Assembly: GCF_030811715.1 (NCBI RefSeq)
Contig: NZ_JAUSRH010000002.1
Location: forward strand, 186,001 to 250,000
Direction of reading: 5' to 3'
Length of the DNA stretch: 64,000 nucleotides
Source: Sinomonas atrocyanea
GTDB taxonomy: Bacteria > Actinomycetota > Actinomycetes > Actinomycetales > Micrococcaceae
Positions 26,162 through 35,577 of this stretch are shown piece by piece. The translations under genes were made by a program, and so were the position numbers. The notes under the pieces were generated by a model, which saw nothing but the letters and a program-made list of their open reading frames with translations, was not told the origin of the DNA and searched no databases. Numbering within the stretch: the first letter of the stretch is position 1; every line of letters starts with the position of its first letter.

Positions 26162-26806
26162 CTAGGAGCGTGCCGACGCGGCGGCGGCCGCCGCCACGGC
26201 GTCGAACTCGTCGAACCCCGCCGAGCCGCTCACGATCACCGTGGTGCCGGCGATGGTCGCGACATAGCTCTTCTCGGTGCCCGGCTTGTCGTAGAGGGTC
26301 CACTCGACCCCTCCGGCGTCCCGCGTCCCGGTGGTCGGGGCCTTGTGCACCTGGTCCGCGAGCCACGTCGGGTTCGCGGACGCGGTCTGCTCGACCGAGA
26401 CGAACTGCTGGGTGGGGGTGAGGTAGCCGAGGTCCCAGTGCGAGACGCCGTCCGAGGTCCCCGAGACCCAGCGGGCGTAGTTGGGGGAGTAGCCGGCCGG
26501 CAGCTGGGGGACGACCGGGCTGAAGCCGGCCACCGGCTTGGCGTTCGCCGCGACCGCCGCGACATCGACGGCCGGCCGGTACGTGTCCGTCTTCTGCCCC
26601 GCGTTCAGCAGCACCACGGGGACGATCGCCAGCAAGCTCACCAGCAGCGCCATGATCATGCCGATCACCGAGGCGTTGGCCCGCTTGGCCGCGGCAGGGG
26701 TCAGGACGGGCTTGACGGCGGGCGCGTCGTCGGGGCCTGCGGTGGCCTGGGCGTCGTGCGTCTCGGGGGCGTGGTCGGTGCTGCTCACCCCTCCATGGTC
26801 CCGCAT
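26162..26806 (-). CDS. DUF4245 domain-containing membrane protein
   Basis: About 214 aa: acidic cytoplasmic N-terminus, one membrane segment ([21 protein letters not shown], about residues 48-68), then an outer domain with [22 protein letters not shown] and a C-terminal [20 protein letters not shown]4245 proteins sit next to glpX across actinobacteria (Rv1100, recalled); function unknown. The start is uncertain: ATG 26806 has no clear ribosome site, while GTG 26788 has GGAGGG almost touching it. Divergent from glpX. Confidence 0.8.
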   Translation of the reverse strand: MRDHGGVSSTDHAPETHDAQATAGPDDAPAVKPVLTPAAAKRANASVIGMIMALLVSLLAIVPVVLLNAGQKTDTYRPAVDVAAVAANAKPVAGFSPVVPQLPAGYSPNYARWVSGTSDGVSHWDLGYLTPTQQFVSVEQTASANPTWLADQVHKAPTTGTRDAGGVEWTLYDKPGTEKSYVATIAGTTVIVSGSAGFDEFDAVAAAAAASARS

Positions 26807-26880
26807 GCGGCGCGGTGTTCGCGAATGCGAATGCGTCGGGGGCAGCCGACATCCTTTCGGGGCGGCGGGGCCGGGACGAC

Positions 26881-26886
26881 TAGGAT
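26881..26886 (+). promoter_or_regulatory. -10 element of glpX
   Basis: TAGGAT would start transcription near 26893. It overlaps the in-frame ATG at 26885, which therefore cannot be the glpX start and leaves GTG 26921 with its GAGG site. Confidence 0.6.
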
Positions 26887-26920
26887 GAAGGCACACGCCC
26901 GCTCGAAGAAGAGGTCCTCA

Positions 26921-27958
26921 GTGTCCACTGCGTCCCAAGACACCCAGTACTCGACCCTTTCCAGCTCGCTCCACGTGGGAGCCGACGAGCCGGACCGCAA
27001 CCTCGCGCTAGAGCTCGTCCGGGTGACCGAGGCCGCCGCGATCGCCGGCGGCCACTGGGTCGGCTTCGGCGACAAGAACAAGGCCGACGGCGCGGCCGTC
27101 GACGCGATGCGCTCGTTCCTGCAGACCGTGCACTTCAACGGTGTCGTCGTGATCGGCGAGGGCGAGAAGGACGAGGCCCCGATGCTGTTCAACGGCGAGC
27201 GCGTCGGCGACGGCACAGGGCCGGAGGTGGACGTCGCCGTCGACCCCATCGATGGCACGCGCCTCACCGCCCTCGGCATCAACAACGCCCTCGCGGTCCT
27301 CGCCGTGGCCGAGCGCGGCACGATGTTCGACCCCTCCGCGGTCTTCTACATGGAGAAGCTCGTCACGGGCCCCGAGGCCGCGGACCTCGTGGACCTGCGC
27401 CTGCCGGTGAAGCAGAACCTGCACCTCATCGCCAAGGCCAAGGGCGTCAAGGTCAACCAGATCAACGTGTGCGTCCTGGACCGCGACCGCCACAAGCCCC
27501 TCGTCGAGGAGATCCGGGCTGCCGGGGCGCGGACCAAGTTCATCATGGACGGCGACGTGGCCGGCGCCATCGCCGCTGCCCGCGAGGGCACCGGGGTGGA
27601 CGCCCTCATGGGCATCGGCGGCACGCCCGAGGGCATCGTCGCGGCCTGCGCCATCAAGGCCCTCGGCGGCGTGATCCAGGGCCGTCTCTGGCCCACGAGC
27701 GACGAGGAGAAGCAGAAGGCGCTCGACGCCGGGCACGACCTCGACCGCGTCCTCACCACGAACGACCTCGTCACGAGCGACAACTGCTACTTCGCCGCGA
27801 CGGGCATCACGGACGGCGACCTGCTCCGCGGCGTGCGCTACCGCAAGGACCGGGTCAAGACGCAGTCGATCGTGATGCGCTCCAAGTCCGGGACCGTCCG
27901 CTTCGTGGACGCCGAGCACCACGCGAGCAAGTGGGAGAACTGGGCTCGCCGGGCCTGA
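26921..27958 (+). CDS. glpX: Class II fructose-1,6-bisphosphatase
   Basis: 345-aa Li+-sensitive-fold phosphatase that removes the C1 phosphate of fructose-1,6-bisphosphate, the committed step of gluconeogenesis. The metal-site motifs are [11 protein letters not shown] (about residue 70) and VDPIDGTRL (about residue 93), and the later [14 protein letters not shown] and [17 protein letters not shown] stretches are those of GlpX. The GTG at 26921 (VSTASQ) is chosen over ATG 26885 since it has a GAGG six bases upstream and lies after the predicted transcription start. Two overlapping hairpins follow. Confidence 0.94.
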   Translation: MSTASQDTQYSTLSSSLHVGADEPDRNLALELVRVTEAAAIAGGHWVGFGDKNKADGAAVDAMRSFLQTVHFNGVVVIGEGEKDEAPMLFNGERVGDGTGPEVDVAVDPIDGTRLTALGINNALAVLAVAERGTMFDPSAVFYMEKLVTGPEAADLVDLRLPVKQNLHLIAKAKGVKVNQINVCVLDRDRHKPLVEEIRAAGARTKFIMDGDVAGAIAAAREGTGVDALMGIGGTPEGIVAACAIKALGGVIQGRLWPTSDEEKQKALDAGHDLDRVLTTNDLVTSDNCYFAATGITDGDLLRGVRYRKDRVKTQSIVMRSKSGTVRFVDAEHHASKWENWARRA

Positions 27959-27968
27959 GCCGCGGCTA

Positions 27969-28022
27969 GACTGGGGCGCGGCCGCGCCCCAGTCGGGCGT
28001 CGCCGGCACCCCGACGCCCGAC
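27969..28022 (+). terminator. Tandem, partly exclusive terminator hairpins after glpX
   Basis: Hairpin A: GACTGGGGCGCG (27969-27980) with CGCGCCCCAGTC (27983-27994). Hairpin B: GTCGGGCGTCG (27992-28002) with CGACGCCCGAC (28012-28022). They share three bases. Hairpin B abuts the ribosome site of the next gene. Confidence 0.75.
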
Positions 28023-28033
28023 CCAGGAGGATC

Positions 28034-29122
28034 ATGAGCCCCGAGAGCCAGCAGGCCGCCCCCGAGCTGACCGTCAGTCCCTGCAGGGACCGCGCCGCGT
28101 GGGACACCCTGGTGAACGGCCACGGAGGGCACCCCCTGCAGCTGTGGGGCTGGGGCGAGGTCAAGGCGGCCCACCACTGGCGCACCGAGCGCCTCATCGT
28201 GACCGACGGCGGGACGGTGGTCGGCGGCGCCCAGGTGCTCTACCGGACCCTGCCGTGGCCCCTCAAGTCCTTGGCCTACCTCTCCCGCGGCCCCGTGTGC
28301 GCGCCCGAGGACGCCGAGCGCGTGCTGGCCGCCGTCGCGGCCGCGGTCCGCGCGGCGCACGGCCCGGTGGCGCTCGTCGCCGAACCGGACTGGGACGCCG
28401 GTTCGGCGGGGGAGCGCGGGCTCGAGGCGGCCGGCTTCCGCCGCACCGACAGCACGATCCTCATCCCGCGCACCCTCATCCTCGACCTCGGCCGCAGCGA
28501 GGACGAGCTCATGGCGGACATGTCCCGCACCACGCGCGCCAACGTCCGCAAGAACCTGCGCGGCGACCTGGAGTTCCGCAAGGTCGCGACCGAGGATGAG
28601 CTCGGGCAGGTGCTCGCCATCTACCGCGAGACCGCGGAGCGAGCCGGGTTCGGCATCCACGAGGACGCGTACTACCGGGACATCTGGCGCTTCCTCGGCG
28701 ATGACTCGCCGATCGTCGCCGCGTTCGACGGCGACCGCGTGGTCGCCTTCGTCTGGATCGCGCGCAGCGCCGGGACCGCCTTCGAGCTCTACGGCGGGGT
28801 GAACGCCGCCGGGCAGAAGGCCCGCGCGAACTACGGCGTGAAGTGGGCCGCCTTCATGGCGATGAAGGCCGATGGCTGCACCCGCTACGACCTCAACGGG
28901 CTCCTGAACGACGGCATCTCCGACTTCAAGAAGCAGTTCGCCCAGCACGAGAACCTGCTCGCCGGGACGTGGGAGCTGCCGCTCTCTCCGCTCTACCCCG
29001 TCTACGCGACCGGCATGCCGCTCGCCCGCAGGACGCTCGCGCAGGGCCGCCGGGCGGCGAAGACGGCCGTCCGGCGGGTCAGGGGCGCCGCGGGCAGGGC
29101 GCGTCAGCTCGTCCGGCGCTGA
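28034..29122 (+). CDS. FemAB/FemX-family aminoacyltransferase (peptidoglycan bridge type)
   Basis: 362-aa protein of two tandem GNAT-like domains. Features of the family are LQLWGWGEVKAAHHW (about residues 36-50), TTRANVRKNL (about 160), the coiled insertion region around RETAERAGFGIHEDAYY, and the late LYGGVNAAGQKARANYGVKW and YDLNGLLNDGISDFKKQF. FemX-type enzymes transfer amino acids from aminoacyl-tRNA to lipid II to start interpeptide bridges; the exact residue added is unknown. A strong AGGAGG lies six bases before the ATG. The C-terminal 30 residues are Arg/Lys-rich. Convergent with manA. Confidence 0.9.
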   Translation: MSPESQQAAPELTVSPCRDRAAWDTLVNGHGGHPLQLWGWGEVKAAHHWRTERLIVTDGGTVVGGAQVLYRTLPWPLKSLAYLSRGPVCAPEDAERVLAAVAAAVRAAHGPVALVAEPDWDAGSAGERGLEAAGFRRTDSTILIPRTLILDLGRSEDELMADMSRTTRANVRKNLRGDLEFRKVATEDELGQVLAIYRETAERAGFGIHEDAYYRDIWRFLGDDSPIVAAFDGDRVVAFVWIARSAGTAFELYGGVNAAGQKARANYGVKWAAFMAMKADGCTRYDLNGLLNDGISDFKKQFAQHENLLAGTWELPLSPLYPVYATGMPLARRTLAQGRRAAKTAVRRVRGAAGRARQLVRR

Positions 29123-29163
29123 CTCGCGCTGACCGGCGCCGCCGCCGCCCGCCGTCGTGCGCC

Positions 29164-30429
29164 CTAGGCCAGGCCCGAGGCGGGGCCGAGCCCCGTCGTC
29201 ACGGCGAAGGCGAGGACGCCGTCCGAGCCCGCGTGCGCGAGGGCCGGCGACTCCGAGTCCGGGATGAAGGCGCTGTCGCCGCGGGAGAGCACCAGATCGC
29301 CCTTCGGGGTGTCCAGGGTGAGCGAGCCCCGCACCACGAGCACGACAGCGGCGCCCGTCTGGGCCACCGGAACCGGCTCCGGCGCCGCCCCCGCGCCCGG
29401 CGCGCCAGGCACGTCGATGCGCTGGAGCTGGAACTCCTCGAACGGCGGCCGGTACAGCTCCTGTCCGAGCGCGGACTCCTGCGCGGCGAGCCGGGGGATG
29501 CCCGGTGCCTCGAACACCACGGTGCGCAGCAGCTCGGGGATGTCGACGTGCTTGGGGGTCAGGCCGCCGCGCAGCACGTTGTCCGAGGCCGCCATGACCT
29601 CGATGCCCAGGCCCCGCAGGTACGCGTGCACGTTGCCCGCCGGCAGGTAGAGCGCCTCGCCCGGCGCCAGGCTCACGCGGTTGAGCATGAGCGACAGGAG
29701 CACTCCGGGGTCCGAGGGGTAGGCGGCAGCGAGGTCCGCGACGGTGGCCAGGGCCGCGTCGTCGCGCGCCGCGCCCCCGGCGGCGGCGATCGCCGCGGCG
29801 GCCGCGTCGACGCACGAGCGCACGTCCGGGCCGCCGTTGATGAGCCGGGCGAAGGCGGCGCTGAGGGCCTCGGCCTCGTCCGGGGTGCGCAGGAGCTCGG
29901 CGACCTGCTCGGTCACCTCGGCGGCCTCTGACCCGGCGAGCAGCCCCGTGAGCCGCTCGAACAGCGCGGCGGACTCGGCCGGCGCACGGAATCCCGTGAG
30001 CGCGTCGAACGGGGTGAGGGCGAACACCATCTCGGGCTTGTGGTTGTCGTCCTTGTAGTTCCGGTGCGGGGCGGTGCGGGAGACGCCGGCCGCCTCCTCG
30101 GCGGCGAAGCCCGCCTTCGCCTGGTCCAGCCTCGGGTGGACCTGCAGGGACAGGGGGGACTCTGCCGCGAGGACCTTGAGCAGGAACGGCAGGCGGGGGC
30201 CGAAGGCCTCGATGCTCGCAGCCCCGAGGGCCCCGGCCGGGTCGGCGTCGATGAGCTCGGTCAGGCTCGAGCCGTCCGGGTCGTCGAGGGGCCGCGAGGG
30301 GGCGTCGGGGTGCGCCCCGATCCAGAGTTCGGCCTCGGGCCGCCCGCTGGGATCGCGGCCCAGCAGCTCGGCGATCGCCGTCGTCGAGCCCCAGGCGTAG
30401 TCGCGGACGGTGTTGCTCAGCAGGTGCAT
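29164..30429 (-). CDS. manA: Mannose-6-phosphate isomerase, class I
   Basis: 421-aa zinc cupin that interconverts fructose-6-phosphate and mannose-6-phosphate, feeding GDP-mannose for glycoconjugates. The N-terminus RDYAWGSTTAIAELLG, the zinc-site QVHPRLDQA (about residue 97), DDNHKPEMVFALTPF (about 130) and the later LPAGNVHAYLRGLGIEVMAASDNVLRGG region are all present. GAGGA lies before the ATG. In the mycobacterial order manA is near phosphomannomutase and ahcY; here it sits beside the LCP gene instead, and no phosphomannomutase is in the window. Confidence 0.95.
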   Translation of the reverse strand: MHLLSNTVRDYAWGSTTAIAELLGRDPSGRPEAELWIGAHPDAPSRPLDDPDGSSLTELIDADPAGALGAASIEAFGPRLPFLLKVLAAESPLSLQVHPRLDQAKAGFAAEEAAGVSRTAPHRNYKDDNHKPEMVFALTPFDALTGFRAPAESAALFERLTGLLAGSEAAEVTEQVAELLRTPDEAEALSAAFARLINGGPDVRSCVDAAAAAIAAAGGAARDDAALATVADLAAAYPSDPGVLLSLMLNRVSLAPGEALYLPAGNVHAYLRGLGIEVMAASDNVLRGGLTPKHVDIPELLRTVVFEAPGIPRLAAQESALGQELYRPPFEEFQLQRIDVPGAPGAGAAPEPVPVAQTGAAVVLVVRGSLTLDTPKGDLVLSRGDSAFIPDSESPALAHAGSDGVLAFAVTTGLGPASGLA

Positions 30430-30504
30430 GGGGTCCTCACAGGGGCGGGCTGACGGGGGTGCGGGCGGGTCGATCAGGGGAGCGGCCGGTCACAGGGGAC
30501 CTCA

Positions 30505-30520
30505 GACGGGATCGCCCGTC
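30505..30520. terminator. Small hairpin at the end of the LCP gene
   Basis: GACGGG-ATCG-CCCGTC overlaps the last bases of the LCP stop region. A short but perfect stem; its activity as terminator is uncertain. Confidence 0.35.
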
Positions 30521-32129
30521 ACTGCGGCGTGCACTCCCCGTTGCCGGACATGATGGCATCGAGCAGGTCGTTCCGGCCCGCGTTGAACAGGTCGTTGAGG
30601 TGCTGCGGGGTGACCTTGACCCCGTCCGGGCCCACGTCGTTGTACTGGTTGGCCGGGGCCTCCCCGGGCGCGTACCCGCCGGCCGGGATTGCCCCCGGGA
30701 CGGCGAGGGCGGCACCGCCGCCGAGCGCCGGCGTCGTGCCTCCCAGCGCCTTCGGGGACGATGACGCGGATCCGCTCGCCTGCTTGAGGAAGTCCTGCAC
30801 CTTCGCGTGGATCGCCGAGAAGTCCGGGTAGGTGGGGAACGAGGCGTCGAAGTCCGGCGGCCCGATGACGAGTCTGCTCGTGGGCTGGCTCTTGCCCTTG
30901 ATGGCAAGGTCGACGAAGCTGCCGAGCTGCTCCGAGGAGATGTTCGATTCCACGACCTTGGTCCCGGCCCCTGCGATGTCCTGGAACTTGCTCAGGAGGG
31001 TCGCAGGATTGAGCTGGTTGATCATGGCCTGCTCGATGCACTGCTGCCGGGCGACCCGGTCGTAGTCGCTCGCGAACTCGCGGCTGCGCCCGTACCAGAG
31101 CGCGTGGAAGCCGTCGAGCTTCTGCTCCCCGGGGGCGATCCAGCCGACGGGCAGCGCGTGCGTCCCGCTGTTGTCGAGGGAGGCGCCGCTCATCGGCACC
31201 CAGCCGCCGGCCTTGATGCGGATCCCGCCCATCGCGTCGATGAGCTGCTGGAAGCCCGCCATGTCCACCACCACATAGGCCTGGACCTTGATGCCGAGCG
31301 TGCCGGAGGCCGCCTCGAGCGTGGCCTGCGCGCCTGGGTCGTCGACGCCGGGGTAGAGGTCCTTGTACTTCTGGTTGACCTCGGTGTTGATGGCGTTGAT
31401 GAGGCAGTCGTTGCCGCAGTTGTAGCCATCCGGGTAGATCTTGTGCATCGGCGAATCGGCGGGGAACTGCGCGTTCTGCAGGTTGCGCGGGATCGAGATG
31501 AGGGCGGTGCGGCCGGTGTTGGCGTCCACGCTGATGATCGAGAGGCTGTCCGGGCGGCGGCCCACGCGGTCGGCGCCGGCGTCGCCGCCCATCACCATGA
31601 AGTTGTAGCGGCCGTCCACGGGGCTGATGGCCGGGCCGCCGAAGATCGTCCCGATCGCTCCCCGGCCCACCCCGATGAGGTAGGCCGCGTACGCGAGGCT
31701 GCCGCTCGAGAGGACCATCGCGACCACGAGCGCCAGGACCACGAGCGGGCGCATCCGCTGGGTGAGGAGCGGGACGCGGATGAGCCGCAGCGTGTTCAGG
31801 AACAGGCCGGCCCAGCAGACGGCCAGCACGAGCAGGACCACGATCAGCACGAGCGAGAGCACCGGGTGCGTGAACAGTGTGAGGACCGCACCGCGGTTGA
31901 TGAGGCCGACGACGAGGAGGACCAGCGCGAGGGCCCACACCGTCGCCGTGACGGCCAGGGCGCGGCGGGCGAGGCGGCGGCTCCCCGCGATCAGCTGGGC
32001 GGTGCCCGGGACCAGGAGGGTCAGGACCAGGAGCGTGAAGGCCCGCCGCGTGCGCACGTGGGGCGAGGCGCCCTCGGGATGGCGGATCGGATCGGTCTGG
32101 TGGCTTCGCGCGGGGATGTGCAGGGCCAT
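30519..32129 (-). CDS. LytR-CpsA-Psr (LCP) family wall-polymer ligase
   Basis: 536-aa membrane protein. Four hydrophobic segments lie in the first 150 residues (starting AFTLLVLTLLVPGTAQL), more than the single anchor of most LCP proteins. The outer catalytic domain (about 165-400) has NFMVMGGDAGADRVGRRPDSLSII, SIPRNLQ (Arg), INTEVNQKYKDLYPG and the late ALWYGRSREFASDYDRVARQ, which supply the Asp and Arg residues that bind the polyprenyl pyrophosphate and Mg2+. LCP enzymes move anionic polymers or arabinogalactan-like glycans from lipid carrier to peptidoglycan. The C-terminal 130 residues are Ala/Gly/Pro-rich. AGGAGG lies before the ATG. Confidence 0.92.
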   Translation of the reverse strand: MALHIPARSHQTDPIRHPEGASPHVRTRRAFTLLVLTLLVPGTAQLIAGSRRLARRALAVTATVWALALVLLVVGLINRGAVLTLFTHPVLSLVLIVVLLVLAVCWAGLFLNTLRLIRVPLLTQRMRPLVVLALVVAMVLSSGSLAYAAYLIGVGRGAIGTIFGGPAISPVDGRYNFMVMGGDAGADRVGRRPDSLSIISVDANTGRTALISIPRNLQNAQFPADSPMHKIYPDGYNCGNDCLINAINTEVNQKYKDLYPGVDDPGAQATLEAASGTLGIKVQAYVVVDMAGFQQLIDAMGGIRIKAGGWVPMSGASLDNSGTHALPVGWIAPGEQKLDGFHALWYGRSREFASDYDRVARQQCIEQAMINQLNPATLLSKFQDIAGAGTKVVESNISSEQLGSFVDLAIKGKSQPTSRLVIGPPDFDASFPTYPDFSAIHAKVQDFLKQASGSASSSPKALGGTTPALGGGAALAVPGAIPAGGYAPGEAPANQYNDVGPDGVKVTPQHLNDLFNAGRNDLLDAIMSGNGECTPQ

Positions 32130-32151
32130 GGTCCTCCTGTCGGTGCGCGCG

Positions 32152-32715
32152 TCAGGCGCCGGGTCGGTCGGCGTCGTCCGCGAAGACCCGCGCGGCCTTC
32201 TCGCGCAGTGCCTCGCCCTTGCGGGCGGCGGCGGCGTTGAGCCCGACGGCGAACTCCGCGAGCCGTGCGGCGAGCTGTTCTCCGAGCTCGTCCTGGGCCG
32301 AGGCGAGCATCCGCACGGCGAGCAGGCCGGCGTTGCGGGCGCCGCCGATCGAGACGGTGGCGACGGGGACGCCTGCCGGCATCTGCACGATCGAGAGGAG
32401 CGAGTCCATCCCGTCGAGGGTCTTCAGCGGCACCGGCACGCCGATCACGGGCAGCGTCGTCACCGAGGCGAGCATCCCGGGAAGGTGGGCCGCGCCCCCG
32501 GCACCCGCGATGATGGCCCGCAGGCCGCGCTCGCGTGCCGACTTCCCGTAGGCGATCATCTCCTCCGGCATCCGGTGGGCCGAGACGACGTCCGCCTCGA
32601 AGGGGACGCCGAACTCGGCGAGGGCGTCGGCGGCGGCCTCCATGACGGGCCAGTCGGAGTCGGAGCCCATGACGAGGCCGACGAGGGGCTGCTGGTGCGA
32701 TGCCGGGGTGCTCAC
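32152..32715 (-). CDS. purE: N5-carboxyaminoimidazole ribonucleotide mutase
   Basis: 187-aa class I PurE that moves the carboxylate of N5-CAIR to give CAIR in purine synthesis. The active-site stretches [13 protein letters not shown] (about residues 12-24), [10 protein letters not shown] (about 50) and [16 protein letters not shown] with GVPVPL are intact. The GTG start shares GTGA with the end of purK, so the two are translated in coupling. This is the bacterial two-enzyme route (PurK then PurE). Confidence 0.96.
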   Translation of the reverse strand: MSTPASHQQPLVGLVMGSDSDWPVMEAAADALAEFGVPFEADVVSAHRMPEEMIAYGKSARERGLRAIIAGAGGAAHLPGMLASVTTLPVIGVPVPLKTLDGMDSLLSIVQMPAGVPVATVSIGGARNAGLLAVRMLASAQDELGEQLAARLAEFAVGLNAAAARKGEALREKAARVFADDADRPGA

Positions 32716-33914
32716 GGGTTCTCCTGCCGGTCGGATGGCGTCTGGTCCGCCGGCGTGCCGGGGGCGCCGTCGCGGACGATCGCGGCGACGCGCGAGGCCC
32801 GCTCGCGCAGGGCGGCCGGATCCGATCCGGGGCCGCCGACGAGGTTGACGTGGCCGATCTTCCGACCGGGCCGGACGGACTTGCCGTAGGCGTGGACCTT
32901 GGCGGCGGGGTCCGCAGCGAGCGCGGCCGGGAAGGCGCTGTAGAGGTCCTGGTTGGCGCCGCCCAGGTAGTTCTTCATGATGGCCCAGTCGCCGAGCACC
33001 TCCGTGGCCCCCAGGGGAAGGTCGAGGACGGCACGCAGGTGCTGTTCGAACTGGCTCGTCACCGAGCCGTCCTGCGTCCAGTGCCCGGTGTTGTGCGGGC
33101 GCATCGCGAGCTCGTTGACGAGGAAGCCGGGGCCGCGGCCCGGCGTCTCGAACAGCTCCGCGGCCATCACGCCCGTCACCCCGAGGCTCTCGGCCACCGT
33201 CAGCGCCGCCTGCTGGGCGGCGAGGGCGACGGCGGGGTCCAGCTCGGGCGCCGGGGCGATGACCTCGTCGCACACCCCGTTGACCTGGATGGTGTGCACG
33301 ACCGGCCAGGCGCGGGACTCTCCGCTGGGGGTGCGGGCCACCAGCGCGGACAGCTCTCGGGAGAAGCCGACCATCTCTTCGGCCAGGAGCGGCGACATGG
33401 TGCCGAACCAGTCGTCCGACTCCTCGGCGTCCGCGGCCGAGCGGAGCACCCGGACGCCCTTGCCGTCGTACCCGCCGCGCGGCGTCTTCAGCACCACGGG
33501 CCAGCCGATCTCGTCGCCGAACGCGACGAGCTCGCTGACGTGGTGCACGGCACGCCAGCGCGGGTTCGGCAGTCCGAGCTCGTCGATCGCCTCGCGCATG
33601 CGCAGCTTGTCCTGGGCGTGGACGAGGGCGTCGGGACCCGGCTGGACGTTGACGCCCTCCGCCATGAGGGCCAGGAGGTGCTCGGTGGGCACATGCTCGT
33701 GGTCGAACGTCAGGACGTCTACCTCGCGGGCGAACGCCCGCAGGTCCTCGAGGCTGCGGTAGTCGCCGACGGGCGCGAACGGGACGGCGGGGACGGCGGA
33801 GACGTCCTCCGCCTCCGCGAGGACGCGCAGTTCAAGGCCGAGGGCAGTCGCAGCAGGGGCCATCATGCGCGCCAGCTGGCCGCCTCCGACCACTCCGATC
33901 ACAGGAAAACTCAC
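32712..33914 (-). CDS. purK: 5-(carboxyamino)imidazole ribonucleotide synthase
   Basis: 400-aa ATP-grasp enzyme that carboxylates AIR with bicarbonate and ATP, supplying PurE. The N-terminal [17 protein letters not shown] motif, the ATP-grasp loop [16 protein letters not shown] (about residue 148), [11 protein letters not shown] and [29 protein letters not shown] are characteristic. GTG 33914 is preferred to GTG 33920 because minus-strand TAGTCT (33921-33926) leaves a six-base gap to 33914 but none to 33920. Followed by purE with a GTGA overlap; divergent from GtrA. Confidence 0.95.
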   Translation of the reverse strand: MSFPVIGVVGGGQLARMMAPAATALGLELRVLAEAEDVSAVPAVPFAPVGDYRSLEDLRAFAREVDVLTFDHEHVPTEHLLALMAEGVNVQPGPDALVHAQDKLRMREAIDELGLPNPRWRAVHHVSELVAFGDEIGWPVVLKTPRGGYDGKGVRVLRSAADAEESDDWFGTMSPLLAEEMVGFSRELSALVARTPSGESRAWPVVHTIQVNGVCDEVIAPAPELDPAVALAAQQAALTVAESLGVTGVMAAELFETPGRGPGFLVNELAMRPHNTGHWTQDGSVTSQFEQHLRAVLDLPLGATEVLGDWAIMKNYLGGANQDLYSAFPAALAADPAAKVHAYGKSVRPGRKIGHVNLVGGPGSDPAALRERASRVAAIVRDGAPGTPADQTPSDRQENP

Positions 33915-33920
33915 TCCCAC

Positions 33921-34019
33921 AGACTACAGAACGAGCGCCCGCGGGCGGCGGACGCAGGTCCGGGGGCGCCGCGCTCACAGGGGCCGCCCAGACTCCGCCT
34001 CGCGTGGCGGCGGTAGAAT
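33921..34019. promoter_or_regulatory. Divergent promoters of purK and gtrA
   Basis: AGACTA (33921-33926) reads TAGTCT on the minus strand, six bases before purK GTG. TAGAAT (34014-34019) on the plus strand would give gtrA a leader of about 97 bases. No purine regulatory motif was recognised. Confidence 0.5.
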
Positions 34020-34122
34020 GTCCTGTGCGCTCTCCCCGTTCTGGGCCCTCGGCCCGAGGCGGGGCGCCGGATGCGGTGCGTCCCCAGGCGATGCGCCGCC
34101 CCAATGCCGTCCGTGGAGGATC

Positions 34123-34719
34123 ATGATCTCGACAATCTCCGACCGCCTGCGTGGTCTCGTCTCGCTCTTCTGGCGCGAGGTCGCGAAGTTCGGCACGGTC
34201 GGCGGTGTGGCCTTCGTCATCGACAACGGCCTGACCTACCTGTTCATGCACACCGTCATGTCCGACTCGGAGGCCAAGGCGCGCTTCGTCGGAGCCACGG
34301 TGGCCACCATCTTCTCGTGGGTCGCCAACCGGTACTGGACCTTCCGGCACCGCAAGCAGGCCAACATCGCCCGCGAGTTCGTCATGTTCGCCGTCATCAA
34401 CGGCCTCGGCATCGGCATCTCGACCGGGTTCACCGCCATCGCCAAGTACTGGATGGACATCCAGGACAAGAACCTGCTCTTCCTCGCCGGCGTCGTCGGT
34501 ATCGTCGTCGCCACGGTGGTGCGGTTCTTCGCCTACCGCTTCTGGGTCTTCAACCAGGAGCTCGACACCGAGCCCGGGTACGAGGGCGACCACGAGATCT
34601 TCGAGCACGAGCACGAACACGGGCACGGGCACCAGGAGCACGCCTCCGCGGCCGGGCCCGGGGAACCTGGCCGGACGGCCGCGGGCCCCGGTGACCTGGG
34701 TGCTGCCGGGGACCGCTGA
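34123..34719 (+). CDS. GtrA family membrane protein with His-rich tail
   Basis: 198-aa protein with four membrane helices typical of GtrA, from LFWREVAKFGTVGGVAFVIDNGLTY through ATIFSWVANRYWTFRHR to VVATVVRFFAYRFWVF. GtrA proteins help move lipid-linked sugars across the membrane or assist glycosyltransferases; the mycobacterial counterpart is Rv3277 beside purK. An acidic and His-rich stretch (residues about 161-173, alternating E, H and G) follows the last helix, then a Gly/Pro/Ala tail. GGAGGA precedes the ATG. The ends of this gene and TIGR03089 lie 12 bases apart. Confidence 0.9.
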   Translation: MISTISDRLRGLVSLFWREVAKFGTVGGVAFVIDNGLTYLFMHTVMSDSEAKARFVGATVATIFSWVANRYWTFRHRKQANIAREFVMFAVINGLGIGISTGFTAIAKYWMDIQDKNLLFLAGVVGIVVATVVRFFAYRFWVFNQELDTEPGYEGDHEIFEHEHEHGHGHQEHASAAGPGEPGRTAAGPGDLGAAGDR

Positions 34720-34731
34720 GGGAAGGCCCGC

Positions 34732-35460
34732 TCAGGGCCCGGTGACCTTCTCGGCCTCCCGGATGCGCTCGAGCACGCGCCCGTCCTCCGCCTCCTCGGG
34801 CTGCGGGTGGACGAGCACTGCCGACCCGTCCGTGGCCCAGGCCCCGAGGAGCCGCCCGAGCGAGGCGTGCAGGCCCTCTCTGGCCGGGACGAGGACGCGC
34901 GCGCCGGCGGCCGTCGGGGCAGCGAACCCGGCGATCAGCTCTGACTGCGAGAAGGACTCGCCCCCCGACTCGTACGCCGCGTCGTCCTCGGCCGGCGGGT
35001 CGAAGGGCTCGTAGGAGTCGGCGAACTGGCGCACGATGGCCGCGTAGTCGTACGCGCCGGCAGGCAGCTGGCCCGGGTAGCCCATCTCGAGCGCCCCGAG
35101 CGCGACGGCGACGAGGGCGCCGCTGGAGGGCGCGGCGTCGTCCGCTGCGGTGTCCGGCCCCACGAAGGTGATGTCGGCCGGAGCGCCTGGGCCGTCGACG
35201 ACCACAGCGCCCACCTGCCACGCCGCGAGCGCGATCACAGCGGACTTCCAGTGGGCCGGCAGGGCGATCCGCACCCGCGTGCCGACCTCGGCGTCGAGCT
35301 CCTCCGAGAGGAAGTTGGACGTCTTCGCGACCCAGTTCTCCAGGACGCGGCCCGAGAGCTCGATGCGCTCCCCGCCGGGGCCGTACCAGGTCAGGCGGGG
35401 GGAGGAGGCGTGCTGGCCGGCGCGCAGCCGCTGCAGCAGGTGGGCGATCGTCGATGGCAT
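34732..35460 (-). CDS. TIGR03089 family protein
   Basis: 242-aa cytoplasmic protein resembling a cut-down N-terminal part of AMP-dependent synthetases: RLTWYGPGGERIELSGRVLENWVAKTSNFL near residue 20 and GTRVRIALPAHWKSAVIALAAWQVGAVVV near 60 follow the usual acyl-ligase N-terminal pattern, but no adenylation core motif (TSGTTGxPK) is present. TIGR03089 members are common in actinobacteria, near LCP genes (Rv3268, recalled), with unknown role. The start MPSTIAHLL is preferred; an earlier in-frame start at 35574 lacks support. Confidence 0.8.
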   Translation of the reverse strand: MPSTIAHLLQRLRAGQHASSPRLTWYGPGGERIELSGRVLENWVAKTSNFLSEELDAEVGTRVRIALPAHWKSAVIALAAWQVGAVVVDGPGAPADITFVGPDTAADDAAPSSGALVAVALGALEMGYPGQLPAGAYDYAAIVRQFADSYEPFDPPAEDDAAYESGGESFSQSELIAGFAAPTAAGARVLVPAREGLHASLGRLLGAWATDGSAVLVHPQPEEAEDGRVLERIREAEKVTGP

Positions 35461-35577
35461 GCGCCCATTGGACCACAGGGCCCCGTGGCGCGCCCGCGGG
35501 TTGGGGCCGGCGCCGCCCACCGCGCGTGTCGCACAGACAGCCCGCGGAATCCTCTGGCTAGAATCTGCCGCCACCGC

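Noticed and set aside
26885-26920. ATG 26885 as start of glpX
   Set aside because: It overlaps the TAGGAT -10 element, lacks a ribosome site and adds 12 basic residues that are not usual for the family; GTG 26921 has GAGG upstream.
33915-33920. GTG 33920 as the purK start
   Set aside because: It lies directly against the TAGTCT hexamer, so a leaderless message would begin after it. The GTG at 33914 has the proper six-base gap and begins right before the conserved [11 protein letters not shown].
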